Origin: Rhizobium pisi
GTDB taxonomy: Bacteria > Pseudomonadota > Alphaproteobacteria > Rhizobiales > Rhizobiaceae
NCBI RefSeq assembly: GCF_003938655.1
Contig: NZ_RJJT01000027.1
Span: 16,849 to 80,848 of the forward strand
Length of the DNA: 64,000 nt
Direction: 5' to 3'
Shown: positions 33,064 to 43,996 of the stretch, one piece after another
Position numbering within the stretch: the stretch's first letter is position 1
Layout: each line of letters begins with the position of its first letter
The notes under the pieces: model-generated
The model's input: the letters and a program-made list of their open reading frames with translations, nothing else
Databases searched by the model: none
Told to the model about the DNA's origin: nothing
Program-made: the position numbers and the translations under genes

Positions 33064-34017
33064 CTAGAAAATTTCAGAAAGATTCGGACCAACAGGCACG
33101 ATTTTCGTCGGGTTGAGGCTTTCTACCGAGTAGTAGCCGCGCTTGATGTGATCGAGATTCACGGTTTCGGCAATGCCCGGCCAATCCAGCATGCGGCGGC
33201 AGAAAGCGCGCAAATTGGCATAGTCCGAAAGCCGGCGCAGATTGCATTTGAAAATGCCGTGATAGGCGACATCGAAGCGCACCAGCGTCACGAAAAGCCG
33301 GATATCGCTTTCCGTGGGATGATCGGCGAAGAGGAAAGGCCGGTCCTCGACCTGCGGCTCGATCCAATCCAGGCAGGAGAAGACATCTGCGAAGGCTTCC
33401 TCGTAGGCGATCTGTGTAGTGGCGAAACCGGCGCGATAGACGCCATTGTTGAGGGCCGGATAGATGCGATCGTTGAAAGCATCGATCTCGGCGCGCCGTT
33501 CCATGGGATAAAGATCGATCGGATTTCTTGCCAGCTCGCCGAAGCCGCCGTTCAGCATGCGCAGGATATCGGCGGATTCGTTGTTGACTACGGTCTGTCT
33601 CTGCTTGTCCCAGAGAACCGGCACGGTGGCCCGGCCGGTGAAGTCAGATGCTGCCCGGGTATAGATTTCATGCATGTAGGTCGTGCCGTTGACATGATCC
33701 GGCGTCGCACCTGGATAATCGCCGAAGCGCCAGCCCTGTTTCGTCAGCACCGGTTCAACGACCGAAACGGAGATGACATCTTCCAGGCCTTTGAGCTTGC
33801 GGCCGATCAGGGTGCGCGAGGCCCAGGGGCAGATATAGGCAACATAGAGATGATAGCGGCCGGGACTGGCTTCGAAACCGCCTTCGCCCGTCGGCCCGGC
33901 GCTGCCATCCGGCGTCACCCAATTGCGGAAACTGGAAATCTGCCTGACGAAGCCGCCCTTTTCATCCTTTGCCTGAACAGGCTGCCAGTCTTCCGTCCAT
34001 TTTCCGTTCACCAGCAT
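33064..34017 (-). CDS. Xi-class glutathione transferase (glutathionyl-hydroquinone reductase)
   Basis: The 317-residue protein from ATG 34017 (GGAGA seven bases upstream) has the Xi-class signature AYICPWASR with active-site Cys63. It also has the long N-terminal part typical of YqjG/ECM4 proteins, which reduce glutathionyl-hydroquinones. The C-terminal helical domain contains YEEAFADVFSCLDWIE. An in-frame ATG six codons upstream (34035) is possible. It diverges from the DUF2218 gene across a 177-base gap and lies 94 bases upstream of the hydrolase gene. Confidence 0.9.
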   Translation of the reverse strand: MLVNGKWTEDWQPVQAKDEKGGFVRQISSFRNWVTPDGSAGPTGEGGFEASPGRYHLYVAYICPWASRTLIGRKLKGLEDVISVSVVEPVLTKQGWRFGDYPGATPDHVNGTTYMHEIYTRAASDFTGRATVPVLWDKQRQTVVNNESADILRMLNGGFGELARNPIDLYPMERRAEIDAFNDRIYPALNNGVYRAGFATTQIAYEEAFADVFSCLDWIEPQVEDRPFLFADHPTESDIRLFVTLVRFDVAYHGIFKCNLRRLSDYANLRAFCRRMLDWPGIAETVNLDHIKRGYYSVESLNPTKIVPVGPNLSEIF

Positions 34018-34194
34018 GCGCAATTCTCCGACCATAACTGAGGCGGTTCATTATCTTGCTTCGGCTTCCGCGTAAGGCCGCTTTTATGGAGACAGTCTGT
34101 ACACCCAAACTGCGACGACGCCGCGCTTGCCAAGCCGGCAAAGCAGGAAATATGACTTTGATGAAATCCAAATGAGACGAGACGGGAGTTCGAA

Positions 34195-34479
34195 ATGCAT
34201 CTCTCCAAGGCCGTCGTGCGCACCGAACATGCGAGCCGTTACCTGCAGCAGCTCTGCAAGCACTGGAGCCACAAGTTCAGCGTCGATTTCGATCCGGCGA
34301 AAGGCCGGGTGCCGTTCAGCGATACGGCCGAGGTGACGTTCACCGCCCACGAGACGACGCTGACCATGACACTTTCTGTTGCCGACCTCGCACAACAGGC
34401 AAGGATGCAGGGCGTCATCGACGATCACCTGAGGCGCTTTGCCTTCCGCGAGGAACTCGACATCGTCTGGACGGACTAA
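34195..34479 (+). CDS. DUF2218 family protein
   Basis: This 94-residue protein has the DUF2218 pattern: SRYLQQLCKHWSHKF near the start and FREELDIVWTD at the end. No signal peptide or membrane segment is visible. In some genomes the domain is linked to siderophore or iron functions, but nothing here supports that. GGGAG lies about nine bases before the ATG. A nitroreductase gene follows 44 bases downstream on the same strand, so they may share a transcript. Confidence 0.85.
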   Translation: MHLSKAVVRTEHASRYLQQLCKHWSHKFSVDFDPAKGRVPFSDTAEVTFTAHETTLTMTLSVADLAQQARMQGVIDDHLRRFAFREELDIVWTD

Positions 34480-34523
34480 GCCTGGCCCGATTCAAATTTT
34501 GCGTCCCAACCCCTGGAACAAGC

Positions 34524-35123
34524 ATGACGAAGAGCAACAACCGCGAATCCCAATATCCGATCGATCCGATGTTTCTCGATCGCTGGTCGCCCCGCGCCTT
34601 CACCGGCGAAATCATTGAGGAAGCACAGCTGCTCAGCCTGCTCGACGCCGCCCACTGGGCGCCGTCCTCCTCCAACCAACAGCCCTGGCGTTTCATTTAT
34701 GCCCTCAAGGGCTCGGAGCATTGGGATAAATTCGTCGCATTGCTCGTCGATGCCAACCAGGAATGGGCGAAGAATGCATCGGCACTGATCTTCGTCGTGT
34801 CACGCGCCTTCACCGGCGCTGCCGGTTCCGGCGAGGAAAAGCCGAGCTACACCCATTCCTTCGATGCAGGTACGGCCTGGGGATACCTGGCGCTCCAAGC
34901 GCGGCTTTCCGGTTTCTACGCACATGGTATGGCCGGCATCAAGCTTGAGGAAATCAGCAACACGTTCGGTATTCCAGAGGGTTACCGGGTTGAGGCCGGC
35001 GTCGCTGTCGGTCGCCTGGCCGACAAGAGCGTCCTTTCCGAGCGCTACCAGGCGCGCGAATTCCCCAGCCTGCGCAAGCCGCTCTCCGAGATCGCCTTCA
35101 ACGGCCATTTCGTCGCGAACTGA
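34524..35123 (+). CDS. Nitroreductase-family FMN oxidoreductase
   Basis: The 199-residue protein shows RWSPRAFTG near residue 18 and WAPSSSNQQPWRFIYA near residue 47, the FMN-binding hallmarks of the nitroreductase family. Such enzymes reduce nitro compounds, quinones or related electrophiles with NAD(P)H. The substrate is unknown. It is followed by a strong bidirectional terminator facing gyrB. Confidence 0.9.
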   Translation: MTKSNNRESQYPIDPMFLDRWSPRAFTGEIIEEAQLLSLLDAAHWAPSSSNQQPWRFIYALKGSEHWDKFVALLVDANQEWAKNASALIFVVSRAFTGAAGSGEEKPSYTHSFDAGTAWGYLALQARLSGFYAHGMAGIKLEEISNTFGIPEGYRVEAGVAVGRLADKSVLSERYQAREFPSLRKPLSEIAFNGHFVAN

Positions 35124-35141
35124 GTGGCGCTCGAACAAAAG

Positions 35142-35174
35142 AAAGCCCCGCCGTCTCAAGACGGCGGGGCTTTT
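35142..35174. terminator. Bidirectional terminator between the nitroreductase gene and gyrB
   Basis: AAAGCCCCGCCGTC (35142-35155) pairs perfectly with GACGGCGGGGCTTT (35160-35173) around TCAA. The 14-base-pair stem has A and T runs on its two sides and sits between convergent genes. Confidence 0.93.
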
Positions 35175-35189
35175 ATTGAGGAATATCGG

Positions 35190-37625
<2,436 letters not shown>

Positions 37626-37760
37626 TCTGTCGAGATTTTCCCTGTTGTCGTAAAGCGGCGGCGCGCCTTGCGAATCACCGGCTTTCTTCACTTTCGTATA
37701 TAGGTTTTTTAAGGTGAGTTCCCAATGGCAAGTCCCCTGAACAAGGCATAAAACAGGGGA

Positions 37761-38138
37761 TTATGACGCTTTTCCGTCGCCTTTGCCGCCATTTTCGAGA
37801 AGTGCCGATAGCCGGGCTATGTCGGCGCTGTCAAGGCTGCGAATCTGGCGCGCCAGGCGGTTGGCAAATTCGGTGTGTTCGGAGGGCAGGCCGGAGGTGT
37901 CGATGACGACGCGCGGGTCCGAAGAACGGGCCAGCAGAAACAGCTCCTCGGCCTCGTCCCAGATGATGTTGAAATAACCGGCGATGCGCTGCAGCAGATC
38001 GAATGTCGGCAGGCCGCGCTTTCCATGCTCGAGCGCGGAGAGATAGGCGGGGGAGACGTTCAGCGCTTGTGCCATTTCTTTCTGCGAGACGCCCTTGCGC
38101 GCTCTCAGCCTGCGAACCGCCTCTCCGAAAGGTGTCAT
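37761..38138 (-). CDS. XRE-family transcriptional regulator
   Basis: The 125-residue protein has an N-terminal helix-turn-helix (about 5-62) with the pattern SQKEMAQALNVSPAYLSALEHGKRG, typical of Cro/XRE regulators. The C-terminal half is short and helical without a recognisable ligand domain. It overlaps the smr gene by four bases and ends the timA-mltA-smr-xre run. Its targets are unknown. The 135 bases between its stop and the gyrB start contain a weak inverted repeat (TCCCCTG at 37733, CAGGGGA at 37754) with no T tract. Confidence 0.9.
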   Translation of the reverse strand: MTPFGEAVRRLRARKGVSQKEMAQALNVSPAYLSALEHGKRGLPTFDLLQRIAGYFNIIWDEAEELFLLARSSDPRVVIDTSGLPSEHTEFANRLARQIRSLDSADIARLSALLENGGKGDGKAS

Positions 38139-38704
38139 GGCCTTTCCCCATGCCGCCGGGAAAGGCGGATATAGAGCGCGCCCTCACCACCATGATGCTG
38201 TGCGGCCGGCTCATAAGAGGAGATCAGGTAGCGGAATTCCGGCTTCGAGAACCAGAGGGGCACGGCCCGCTTCAAAGCCCCCTCGCTGCCCATCGAACTG
38301 CCCTTGCCGGTGATGACGAGCACATGGCGCATGCCGCGCTCATGGGCGCGGATCAGAAAATCGAGAAGGATGGCATGGGCCTCGCTCTGCACCAGCCCAT
38401 GCAGGTCGATGCGCGCCTCGAGCGCCAGCCGGCCCTTGGCGATCTTGCGCTTGACCGGCCTCTCCAGCGGGTGATGCACTCCGGCCGACGGTTTCGCCGC
38501 CGAAGGTGTTACCGCCTGTGGCGCGATCGGCGACGCGGCTGTCTGTTTTTCGGCTTTCTCCTGCTCGACCGCCGCTTCCGCTTGCGCGAGAAAGACATCG
38601 AGCTCGGTCAGTTCACCCGCCTTGCCGGGCATCGGACGCGTGCTGCGGGCGACCTTGCCCCAGAGGATCCTCTCATCGGCGCTGAGCTTACGGTCCCTCG
38701 CCAT
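38135..38704 (-). CDS. Smr-domain protein
   Basis: The 189-residue protein has an N-terminal charged and Ala/Pro-rich linker, and then a C-terminal Smr domain beginning at about 95 with RIDLHGLVQSEAHAILLDFL and continuing VLVITGKGSSMG. Smr domains have nuclease or nucleic-acid-binding activity, and the DLHG and TGKG motifs are both present. The N-terminal segment (LWGKVARSTRPMPGK) is conserved in alphaproteobacterial members. It overlaps the end of mltA by one base (TGATG) and xre by four. Confidence 0.88.
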   Translation of the reverse strand: MARDRKLSADERILWGKVARSTRPMPGKAGELTELDVFLAQAEAAVEQEKAEKQTAASPIAPQAVTPSAAKPSAGVHHPLERPVKRKIAKGRLALEARIDLHGLVQSEAHAILLDFLIRAHERGMRHVLVITGKGSSMGSEGALKRAVPLWFSKPEFRYLISSYEPAAQHHGGEGALYIRLSRRHGERP

Positions 38705-39843
38705 CAGCTGAATCGTCCGGCGGCGGCATTGGGGATGAGGATGGTGAAATCGGCATCATTGCGGACGGTGCCGGCACTTTCGCCGGCCATATCCCCCGAG
38801 CCGGTGAAAATATCGCCGCGCGCCGGCCCGACAATCGCCGATCCAGTATCGAGCGCCAGCATCAGCCGGCCGAAGGGCCGGCCCTCATCGAGATGGACGA
38901 GGCTTTCGGCGCGGATGAAAAAGGGAAAGCCGAACGTATGGATCATCCGATCGACCGCAAGCGAGCGACCGGCGAGAAGCGGCACTTTTGCGGCGGCGAT
39001 CGGACCCGCCTCAAGATCGGCGGTTCGCAGGCTAGGAGCCCGCGAGGGCGTCTCGCGGAAGAAAATATAGGAGCGATTGTGCCAAAGCACCTCGTCCACC
39101 TGCTCGGGATTGCGCGCTAGCCAGGCGCGGATCGACTGCATCGAAATCTTGGCCCGGTCGATCTCCCCGCGCTCGATCAGCAGCTTGCCGATGGCCGAGA
39201 ACGGATGGCCGGCCTTTGCCGCATAGGTGATGCGGCCGATGCGGCCGTCGCTGTAACGCAGGCGGGCGGCACCCTGCACATGCACGAAGAAGACATCGAC
39301 CTTTGATTTCGCCCAGGCGATTTCGAGGCCCCGGCCTTCGAGAAAACCTTCGTCGATGGCGCGACGATCCGGATAGGCGCTGATGCGTCCGTCATGCAGA
39401 CGGCCGAACACATAGGTCTCACCCAACTCGGCGGGGCGGTTGGCGTCGTCGAGATCGATCAGACCGTCCGGGCGGCGGTAGAAGGGAAAGCGGAAAATCT
39501 CGTCCGGCTTTTCCGACACATCGATCTCAGGTTCGTAGAAAGCGGTAACGAAGCCAGAATTGCTGTCTTTTCGGCGGATCAAAAAGGGCCGACAGTGCCT
39601 TTCAAAAAAAGCGCGTGCCGATGCCGGCGATGAGGGCGTGAAATCTTCGGCGGCCCTCAGAAGCGGAAGCAGGTCTTCCGAACTCAGGCCGAGCGATCCG
39701 GTGCGATAGGGTTTGACCTCGGTGATCTGCCGCCGGCAGCGCCGCATAACTTCAAAAAGGCCGGAGGGATCGTCATCCTTCCAGCCTTCCAAAATGTCGA
39801 AGCTCACAGCCTGCAGGACGAAGTCCGATGCCTGGTCACTCAT
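38704..39843 (-). CDS. mltA: Membrane-bound lytic murein transglycosylase A (MltA)
   Basis: MltA cleaves the glycan strands of peptidoglycan to 1,6-anhydro-MurNAc products, in the periplasm. The 379-residue protein has TAFYEPEIDVS near residue 100 and the C-terminal 3D domain with ALDTGSAIVGPARGDIFTGSG, which carries the catalytic aspartate. No signal peptide or lipobox is seen at the N-terminus (MSDQASDFVLQAVSF), and the upstream codons do not add one. Export is therefore unexplained. It overlaps the Tim44-like gene by eight bases and smr by one. The family assignment is firm; localisation is not. Confidence 0.9.
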   Translation of the reverse strand: MSDQASDFVLQAVSFDILEGWKDDDPSGLFEVMRRCRRQITEVKPYRTGSLGLSSEDLLPLLRAAEDFTPSSPASARAFFERHCRPFLIRRKDSNSGFVTAFYEPEIDVSEKPDEIFRFPFYRRPDGLIDLDDANRPAELGETYVFGRLHDGRISAYPDRRAIDEGFLEGRGLEIAWAKSKVDVFFVHVQGAARLRYSDGRIGRITYAAKAGHPFSAIGKLLIERGEIDRAKISMQSIRAWLARNPEQVDEVLWHNRSYIFFRETPSRAPSLRTADLEAGPIAAAKVPLLAGRSLAVDRMIHTFGFPFFIRAESLVHLDEGRPFGRLMLALDTGSAIVGPARGDIFTGSGDMAGESAGTVRNDADFTILIPNAAAGRFS

Positions 39844-40540
39844 GTTCCGATTCGGTCGCCACAAGTTTCCAGTTCGGGTCACGCGAGCGGGTGTCGCGGG
39901 CGAAGGTCCAGAGGTCGTTGACCTCGGCGACGTTTTCAGCGTCGCCTTCGATCAGCGCATCCGCCTTGTCATAGGTCGCCGATATGAGCTGGCTGACGAT
40001 ACGCACGGTGATCTGGGCTTCGCTGCCCTTCGTCTCCGCATGGGTGATTTCGGCCTTGTCGATGCCGACGAAGGTGGATTTCACCTTTTCGCCGCGCGCT
40101 TCGCGATCGGCGATCGCCGTCTCGAACCCATCATAGACCTCGCGGGACAAAAGGTTCTTCAGCGCTTTCCGGTCGCCATCGGCGTAGGCCATGACGATCA
40201 TCTCGTACGCCATGCGGGCGCCGTTCAGAAACTCCTTCGGATTGAACGAGGCATCGGCCTTGTTCAGGGCGCGCAGCGATTCGTTGAGTGGCGTTCCGGG
40301 CGCAGCGAAGGCATCGATGGCGGAGAAGCGATCGTCATCCTCGGCCGTCGCGTCGCGTCGCGGCAGCGTCACGACCTTGCCGGCATCGGCGGCTTCTGCC
40401 GGAGCCGCATCCCGCGGCGTATAGAGATCGCGCGGCGGCTTCTCATTTCCCGTGCGGCGTCCGAGAACGGAGCGGAGCTGAAAGAAAATCAGCACTGCCG
40501 CCACCAGGAAGAATAATGTGATGAAGTCATTCGAACTCAT
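39836..40540 (-). CDS. Tim44/TimA-family membrane adaptor protein
   Basis: The 234-residue protein from ATG 40540 starts with one hydrophobic segment (DFITLFFLVAAVLIFFQL). The C-terminal Tim44-like domain is visible from FLNGARMAYEMIVMAYADGD to the end (TFARDTRSRDPNWKLVATESE). In mitochondria Tim44 tethers Hsp70 at the import channel; in alphaproteobacteria TimA-type proteins are inner-membrane proteins of uncertain function. A TTG four codons upstream (40552) is an alternative start. It diverges from fxsA. Confidence 0.87.
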   Translation of the reverse strand: MSSNDFITLFFLVAAVLIFFQLRSVLGRRTGNEKPPRDLYTPRDAAPAEAADAGKVVTLPRRDATAEDDDRFSAIDAFAAPGTPLNESLRALNKADASFNPKEFLNGARMAYEMIVMAYADGDRKALKNLLSREVYDGFETAIADREARGEKVKSTFVGIDKAEITHAETKGSEAQITVRIVSQLISATYDKADALIEGDAENVAEVNDLWTFARDTRSRDPNWKLVATESEHE

Positions 40541-40674
40541 ATCGTATCGCAACCGCCGTTAACATCTCTGATTTGTACTCCCATATAGTCCGCCTATACA
40601 GATGATTCAAATGATGGCTGGCATCTTCGCCGGCGCCCGAGAGGAGACCGGCAAAGCCCGGGGAAATGACGACC

Positions 40675-41181
40675 ATGCGTTTTTCGATCCTGCCAGCTTT
40701 TATCCTGCTGATGCCGCTTGCCGAAATTGCCGGCTTCGTCGTCGTCGGCCGGACGATCGGACTGGCGCTGACGCTTGCGCTCGTCATGGCGAGCTTCGTT
40801 ATCGGCGTGATCCTGCTGCGTAAACAGGGCATCGGCATCCTCCGTCGCATGTCGAGCGAAGGCCGAAACGGCGTGATGCCGGGCCGCGAGCTGCTGCAGC
40901 CCGCAATGAACGTCATCGCCGCGCTGCTCCTGATCATTCCCGGCTTCCTCTCAGATATCATCGCGATCCTCATCCTCATTCCGCCGGTGCGCGATTTCGT
41001 CTGGCGGGCGATCGCCAAGCGCTTCGTCGTCGTCAACGCCAAGGGCGGCTTTTCCCCCGGCCCGCAAAACGACTTCCGCGACCGCAAGCCGAATTCGAAG
41101 GTGGTCGATCTCGACGAGGAGGACTATCATAGGGATCCGAAGCCCAACTCGCCCTGGTCCGGCAAACATCTCGGCGATTAA
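40675..41181 (+). CDS. fxsA: FxsA family membrane protein
   Basis: FxsA homologues are small inner-membrane proteins; E. coli FxsA affects exclusion of phage T7 by F plasmids, but the general role is unknown. The 168-residue protein begins MRFSILPAFILLMPLAEIAGF and has three or four hydrophobic segments, with GFLSDIIAILILIPPVR as a family signature. The C-terminus is charged and cytoplasmic. ATG 40675 has GGGGA ten bases upstream; 40666 would add three residues. Confidence 0.9.
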   Translation: MRFSILPAFILLMPLAEIAGFVVVGRTIGLALTLALVMASFVIGVILLRKQGIGILRRMSSEGRNGVMPGRELLQPAMNVIAALLLIIPGFLSDIIAILILIPPVRDFVWRAIAKRFVVVNAKGGFSPGPQNDFRDRKPNSKVVDLDEEDYHRDPKPNSPWSGKHLGD

Positions 41182-41282
41182 GGCACTACGGCCGTTTGAT
41201 CGCGGCCAGCGCCCAGGGTTGTAAGCCCTTCCCTGAAATGTTAGATGGCGGCACCATTCCCATGCCCCTCGAGGAAAAGCCA

Positions 41283-41762
41283 ATGGCAGACGATAACAAC
41301 AACGGTGCGAGCAGCCCCACTCTTTCGATCCTTGCGCAATATACCAAGGACCTCTCCTTCGAAAATCCGGGCGCGCCGCGTTCGCTGCAGGCTCGCGACA
41401 AGGCGCCGACGATCAATATCAATGTGAACGTCAACGCCAACCCGCTTTCCGATACGGATTTCGACGTCGTGCTGTCGCTGAATGCCGAAGCGAAGGACGG
41501 CGACAAGACGGTCTTCCATACCGAGCTCGTCTATGGCGGTGTCTTCCGCGTTGCCGGTTTCCCGCAGGAGCACATGCTGCCGGTTCTCTTCATCGAGTGC
41601 CCGCGCATGCTCTTCCCCTTCGCCCGTCAGATCATCGCCGACGTTACCCGCAACGGCGGTTTCCCGCCGCTGATGATCGACCCGATCGACTTCACGCAGA
41701 TGTTCGCTCAGCGCGTCTCCGAAGAACAGGCTCGCGCCAAGGTTCAGGCCGTTCCGAACTGA
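41283..41762 (+). CDS. secB: Protein-export chaperone SecB
   Basis: SecB holds precursor proteins unfolded and delivers them to SecA. The 159-residue protein has TININVNVNANPLSDTDFDVVLSL-type beta strands, shown by NINVNVNA, and the conserved ECPRMLFPFARQII region. The ATG at 41283 follows GAGG; the longer frame from 41196 is not SecB-like. The fxsA-secB-dnaQ neighbourhood is conserved in Rhizobiales. A terminator follows. Confidence 0.96.
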   Translation: MADDNNNGASSPTLSILAQYTKDLSFENPGAPRSLQARDKAPTININVNVNANPLSDTDFDVVLSLNAEAKDGDKTVFHTELVYGGVFRVAGFPQEHMLPVLFIECPRMLFPFARQIIADVTRNGGFPPLMIDPIDFTQMFAQRVSEEQARAKVQAVPN

Positions 41763-41789
41763 TCGAAGCTTTTCGGTTTGAAATGCTGA

Positions 41790-41814
41790 TGCCCGGGCAA
41801 GTCCCGGGCATTTT
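41790..41814 (+). terminator. Intrinsic terminator of secB
   Basis: TGCCCGGG (41790-41797) pairs with CCCGGGCA (41803-41810) around a five-base loop, followed by TTTT. It lies between the convergent secB and dnaQ genes and slightly touches the dnaQ stop region at 41814. Confidence 0.85.
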
Positions 41815-42533
41815 CAATTGAGGCTGTCGTATTTCGCCCAGATGCCTTTTTCGCCGAGCTTGGCGACGAGGGCCTGATGCGCCTCGGCCTCGACCTCGCT
41901 GAGGCGCGGGGCGAGCGGGCGGGACCGTTGGAGCACTGCGGCAATCACTCCTGCCTCTTCCGACATTTCACCGCGACCGGTCTGCCCAGATTGAGTAGCC
42001 ATGCCAAGGCCAAGGGCCGCCTGCCTGCCGCCGATCATCTCGATATAGACTTCGGCCAGCAGTTCGGAGTCGAGCAGCGCGCCGTGTTTGGTGCGGTGCG
42101 AATTGTCGATGCCATAACGCCGGCAGAGCGCATCGAGCGAATTCGGCCCCATCGGGTGTTTGCGCCGCGCCATCGACAGGGTATCGAGCACCCGTTCCGG
42201 CAAGATCGGCGGCAAACCGATCCGGGCAAATTCGGCGTTGATGAAGCCCATATCGAAGGTGGCGTTGTGGGCAATCCACTTCGCATCGCCGAAGAAAGCG
42301 AGGATCTCTTCGGCCACCTCCGCAAACGGCTTCTTGTCCTTCAGGAATTCATCGGTGATGCCGTGCACGGCGAGCGCATCCGGATGAACCTTCTGGTCTC
42401 CCGGATTGATGAAGATGTGGATCGTGTTGCCGGTCGGGAAATGATTGAAAAGCTCGATGCCGCCAATTTCGATGATACGGTCGGCTCGGTTGTCGAGGCC
42501 GGTCGTTTCCGTATCGAAAATGATCTCACGCAT
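41814..42533 (-). CDS. dnaQ: DNA polymerase III epsilon subunit (proofreading exonuclease)
   Basis: DnaQ is the 3'-5' proofreading exonuclease of the replicative polymerase. The ATG at 42533, with GGGAG upstream, gives 239 residues and places the Exo I motif FDTETTGLD at the very start with Asp7 and Glu9. Exo II lies in AHNATFDMGFINAE and Exo III-epsilon in HRTKHGALLDSELLAEVY. The start overlaps the end of coaE by eight bases. It belongs to the leftward run that leads from the origin. Confidence 0.96.
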   Translation of the reverse strand: MREIIFDTETTGLDNRADRIIEIGGIELFNHFPTGNTIHIFINPGDQKVHPDALAVHGITDEFLKDKKPFAEVAEEILAFFGDAKWIAHNATFDMGFINAEFARIGLPPILPERVLDTLSMARRKHPMGPNSLDALCRRYGIDNSHRTKHGALLDSELLAEVYIEMIGGRQAALGLGMATQSGQTGRGEMSEEAGVIAAVLQRSRPLAPRLSEVEAEAHQALVAKLGEKGIWAKYDSLN

Positions 42534-43137
42534 TCCGGAAATCTCCCTTGGCAATCCGCAATTTCAGATCGGCGATGATCTCAAGCACCCGTTCCCTCGT
42601 CTCCGCAATGCTGTGGCTGGTGTCGATCAGATAATCGGCGCGACGCCGTTTTTCCGCATCCGGCGTCTGGCGAGAAAGAATCATGTTGAATTTTTCCTCC
42701 GTCATGTCTTCCCGCGCAAGCACCCTCTGGCGCTGAATCTGTGGATCGGTGCTGACGACGACGATGACATCCACTCTTTCCCAGGCGCCTGTTTCAAAGA
42801 GCAAGGGAATATCGAGCAAGACCATCTCGGCGCCGGCGGCGCGCTGCCGAGCCAGAAATTCCTCTTCGCGTTTGCGAACCAGCGGATGGACGATCGCTTC
42901 CAGGCGTTTGAAACCGTCGGGATCAAGGGCGAGCTGGCGGCCGAGTTCATGCCGATCCACTGCTCCATCCTTCATCGTGCCCGGGAAAGCGGCATCCACC
43001 AATGGGGCTGCCTCGCCGGCATAGAGGTCGTGGACCACGGCATCAGAGTCGTTCAACGGGATTCCGGCGTCGGCGAAGAGCTTTCCCGCCGTTGATTTTC
43101 CCATTCCGATGGAGCCGGTAAGGCCAATCCTCAACAT
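42526..43137 (-). CDS. coaE: Dephospho-CoA kinase CoaE
   Basis: CoaE carries out the last step of coenzyme A synthesis, phosphorylating dephospho-CoA. The 203-residue protein has the P-loop GSIGMGKST at 8-16, NDSDAVVHDLY and the lid region RQTPDAEKRRRADYLIDT. The ATG at 43137 gives the typical MLRIGLTGS start; the frame from 43257 adds 40 unrelated residues lying inside aroE. It begins one base after the aroE stop. CoaA, the first enzyme of the pathway, is at 2.1 kb. Confidence 0.96.
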   Translation of the reverse strand: MLRIGLTGSIGMGKSTAGKLFADAGIPLNDSDAVVHDLYAGEAAPLVDAAFPGTMKDGAVDRHELGRQLALDPDGFKRLEAIVHPLVRKREEEFLARQRAAGAEMVLLDIPLLFETGAWERVDVIVVVSTDPQIQRQRVLAREDMTEEKFNMILSRQTPDAEKRRRADYLIDTSHSIAETRERVLEIIADLKLRIAKGDFRNA

Positions 43138-43138
43138 C

Positions 43139-43996
43139 TCAATGTGCTTCCATATCCGCGACGATGAGCGCGCGCAGCGCCGCATCGACGACCGGACGCT
43201 TTCCGAACCATTTCTCGAAGCCGGGCACGGCCTGATGCAGCAGCATGCCGAGACCATCGACGATGGAAAATCCCTGCTCTTCCGCCTGCGTCAGGATCGG
43301 CGTCTTCAATGGGATATAGACGATATCGGTGACCACGGCATCGGCCGCAAGGGTCGTGAAATCGAGTTGCGGCGCTGCCTCGCCATCCATGCCGAGCGAA
43401 GTGGTGTTGATGAAGAGGCCGGCGCCGTTCATGACTTCGCCAAGCGCGCCGACCGGGTGGGCGCGAACTCTGGGTCCGAAGCGATCGGCCAGTTCGCGCG
43501 CGCGTTCGACGGTACGGTTGACGACGTGGATCTCCTTGAAACCGCGATCGCGAACCGCCTGGATGATCGCCCGGCTGGCGCCGCCGGCGCCGAAGACGAC
43601 CGCGGTATCATGTCGATCCCAGCCGGGGCGGCGCTCGTCGAGATTGGCGGTGAAGCCACAGCCATCGGTATTGGTTGCGTGAAGGATGCCGTCTTCCAGC
43701 CAAAGCGTGTTCGAAGCGCCCAGCTCATGCGACAGCTGATCCGGGCTGTCGGCAAGCCGGAACGCCCTCTCCTTGTGAGGGATGGTGACATTGCCTCCGA
43801 CAAAACCGGAACGGCCCTCCTTGAGCGAGGCGATGAAATCCGCAAAAGCATCCGGCGCCACTTCATGCGCGCGATAGCTGCCCGGCAGGCCGAGGGTCTT
43901 CAGCCAGTAGCCATGGATCAGGGGCGAGCGCGAATGCTTGATGGGAAAGCCGGTGACAAACGCCTTCGGCCCAAATGTTTCACGTGAATCATCCAT
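43139..43996 (-). CDS. aroE: Shikimate dehydrogenase AroE
   Basis: AroE reduces 3-dehydroshikimate to shikimate with NADPH in the aromatic amino-acid pathway. The 285-residue protein has the substrate-binding KHSRSPLIHGYW near residue 20 and NVTIPHKE with catalytic lysine near 74, plus the NADP loop FGAGGASRAI. The start region overlaps the 3' end of maf by eight bases, and a near-consensus parS site (43976-43991) lies within its first codons. Confidence 0.96.
   Translation of the reverse strand: MDDSRETFGPKAFVTGFPIKHSRSPLIHGYWLKTLGLPGSYRAHEVAPDAFADFIASLKEGRSGFVGGNVTIPHKERAFRLADSPDQLSHELGASNTLWLEDGILHATNTDGCGFTANLDERRPGWDRHDTAVVFGAGGASRAIIQAVRDRGFKEIHVVNRTVERARELADRFGPRVRAHPVGALGEVMNGAGLFINTTSLGMDGEAAPQLDFTTLAADAVVTDIVYIPLKTPILTQAEEQGFSIVDGLGMLLHQAVPGFEKWFGKRPVVDAALRALIVADMEAH
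43976..43991. other. Probable parS site (one mismatch)
   Basis: TGTTTCACGTGAATCA differs from the alphaproteobacterial and Bacillus parS consensus TGTTTCACGTGAAACA at one position. It lies at the overlap of aroE and maf, about 1.5 kb left of the presumed oriC. ParB is encoded 10 kb away in the same window. Confidence 0.8.

Noticed and set aside
37733..37760. Inverted repeat TCCCCTG/CAGGGGA between xre and gyrB
   Set aside because: The loop is 14 bases and no T tract follows in either direction, so it is neither a convincing terminator nor clearly an operator.
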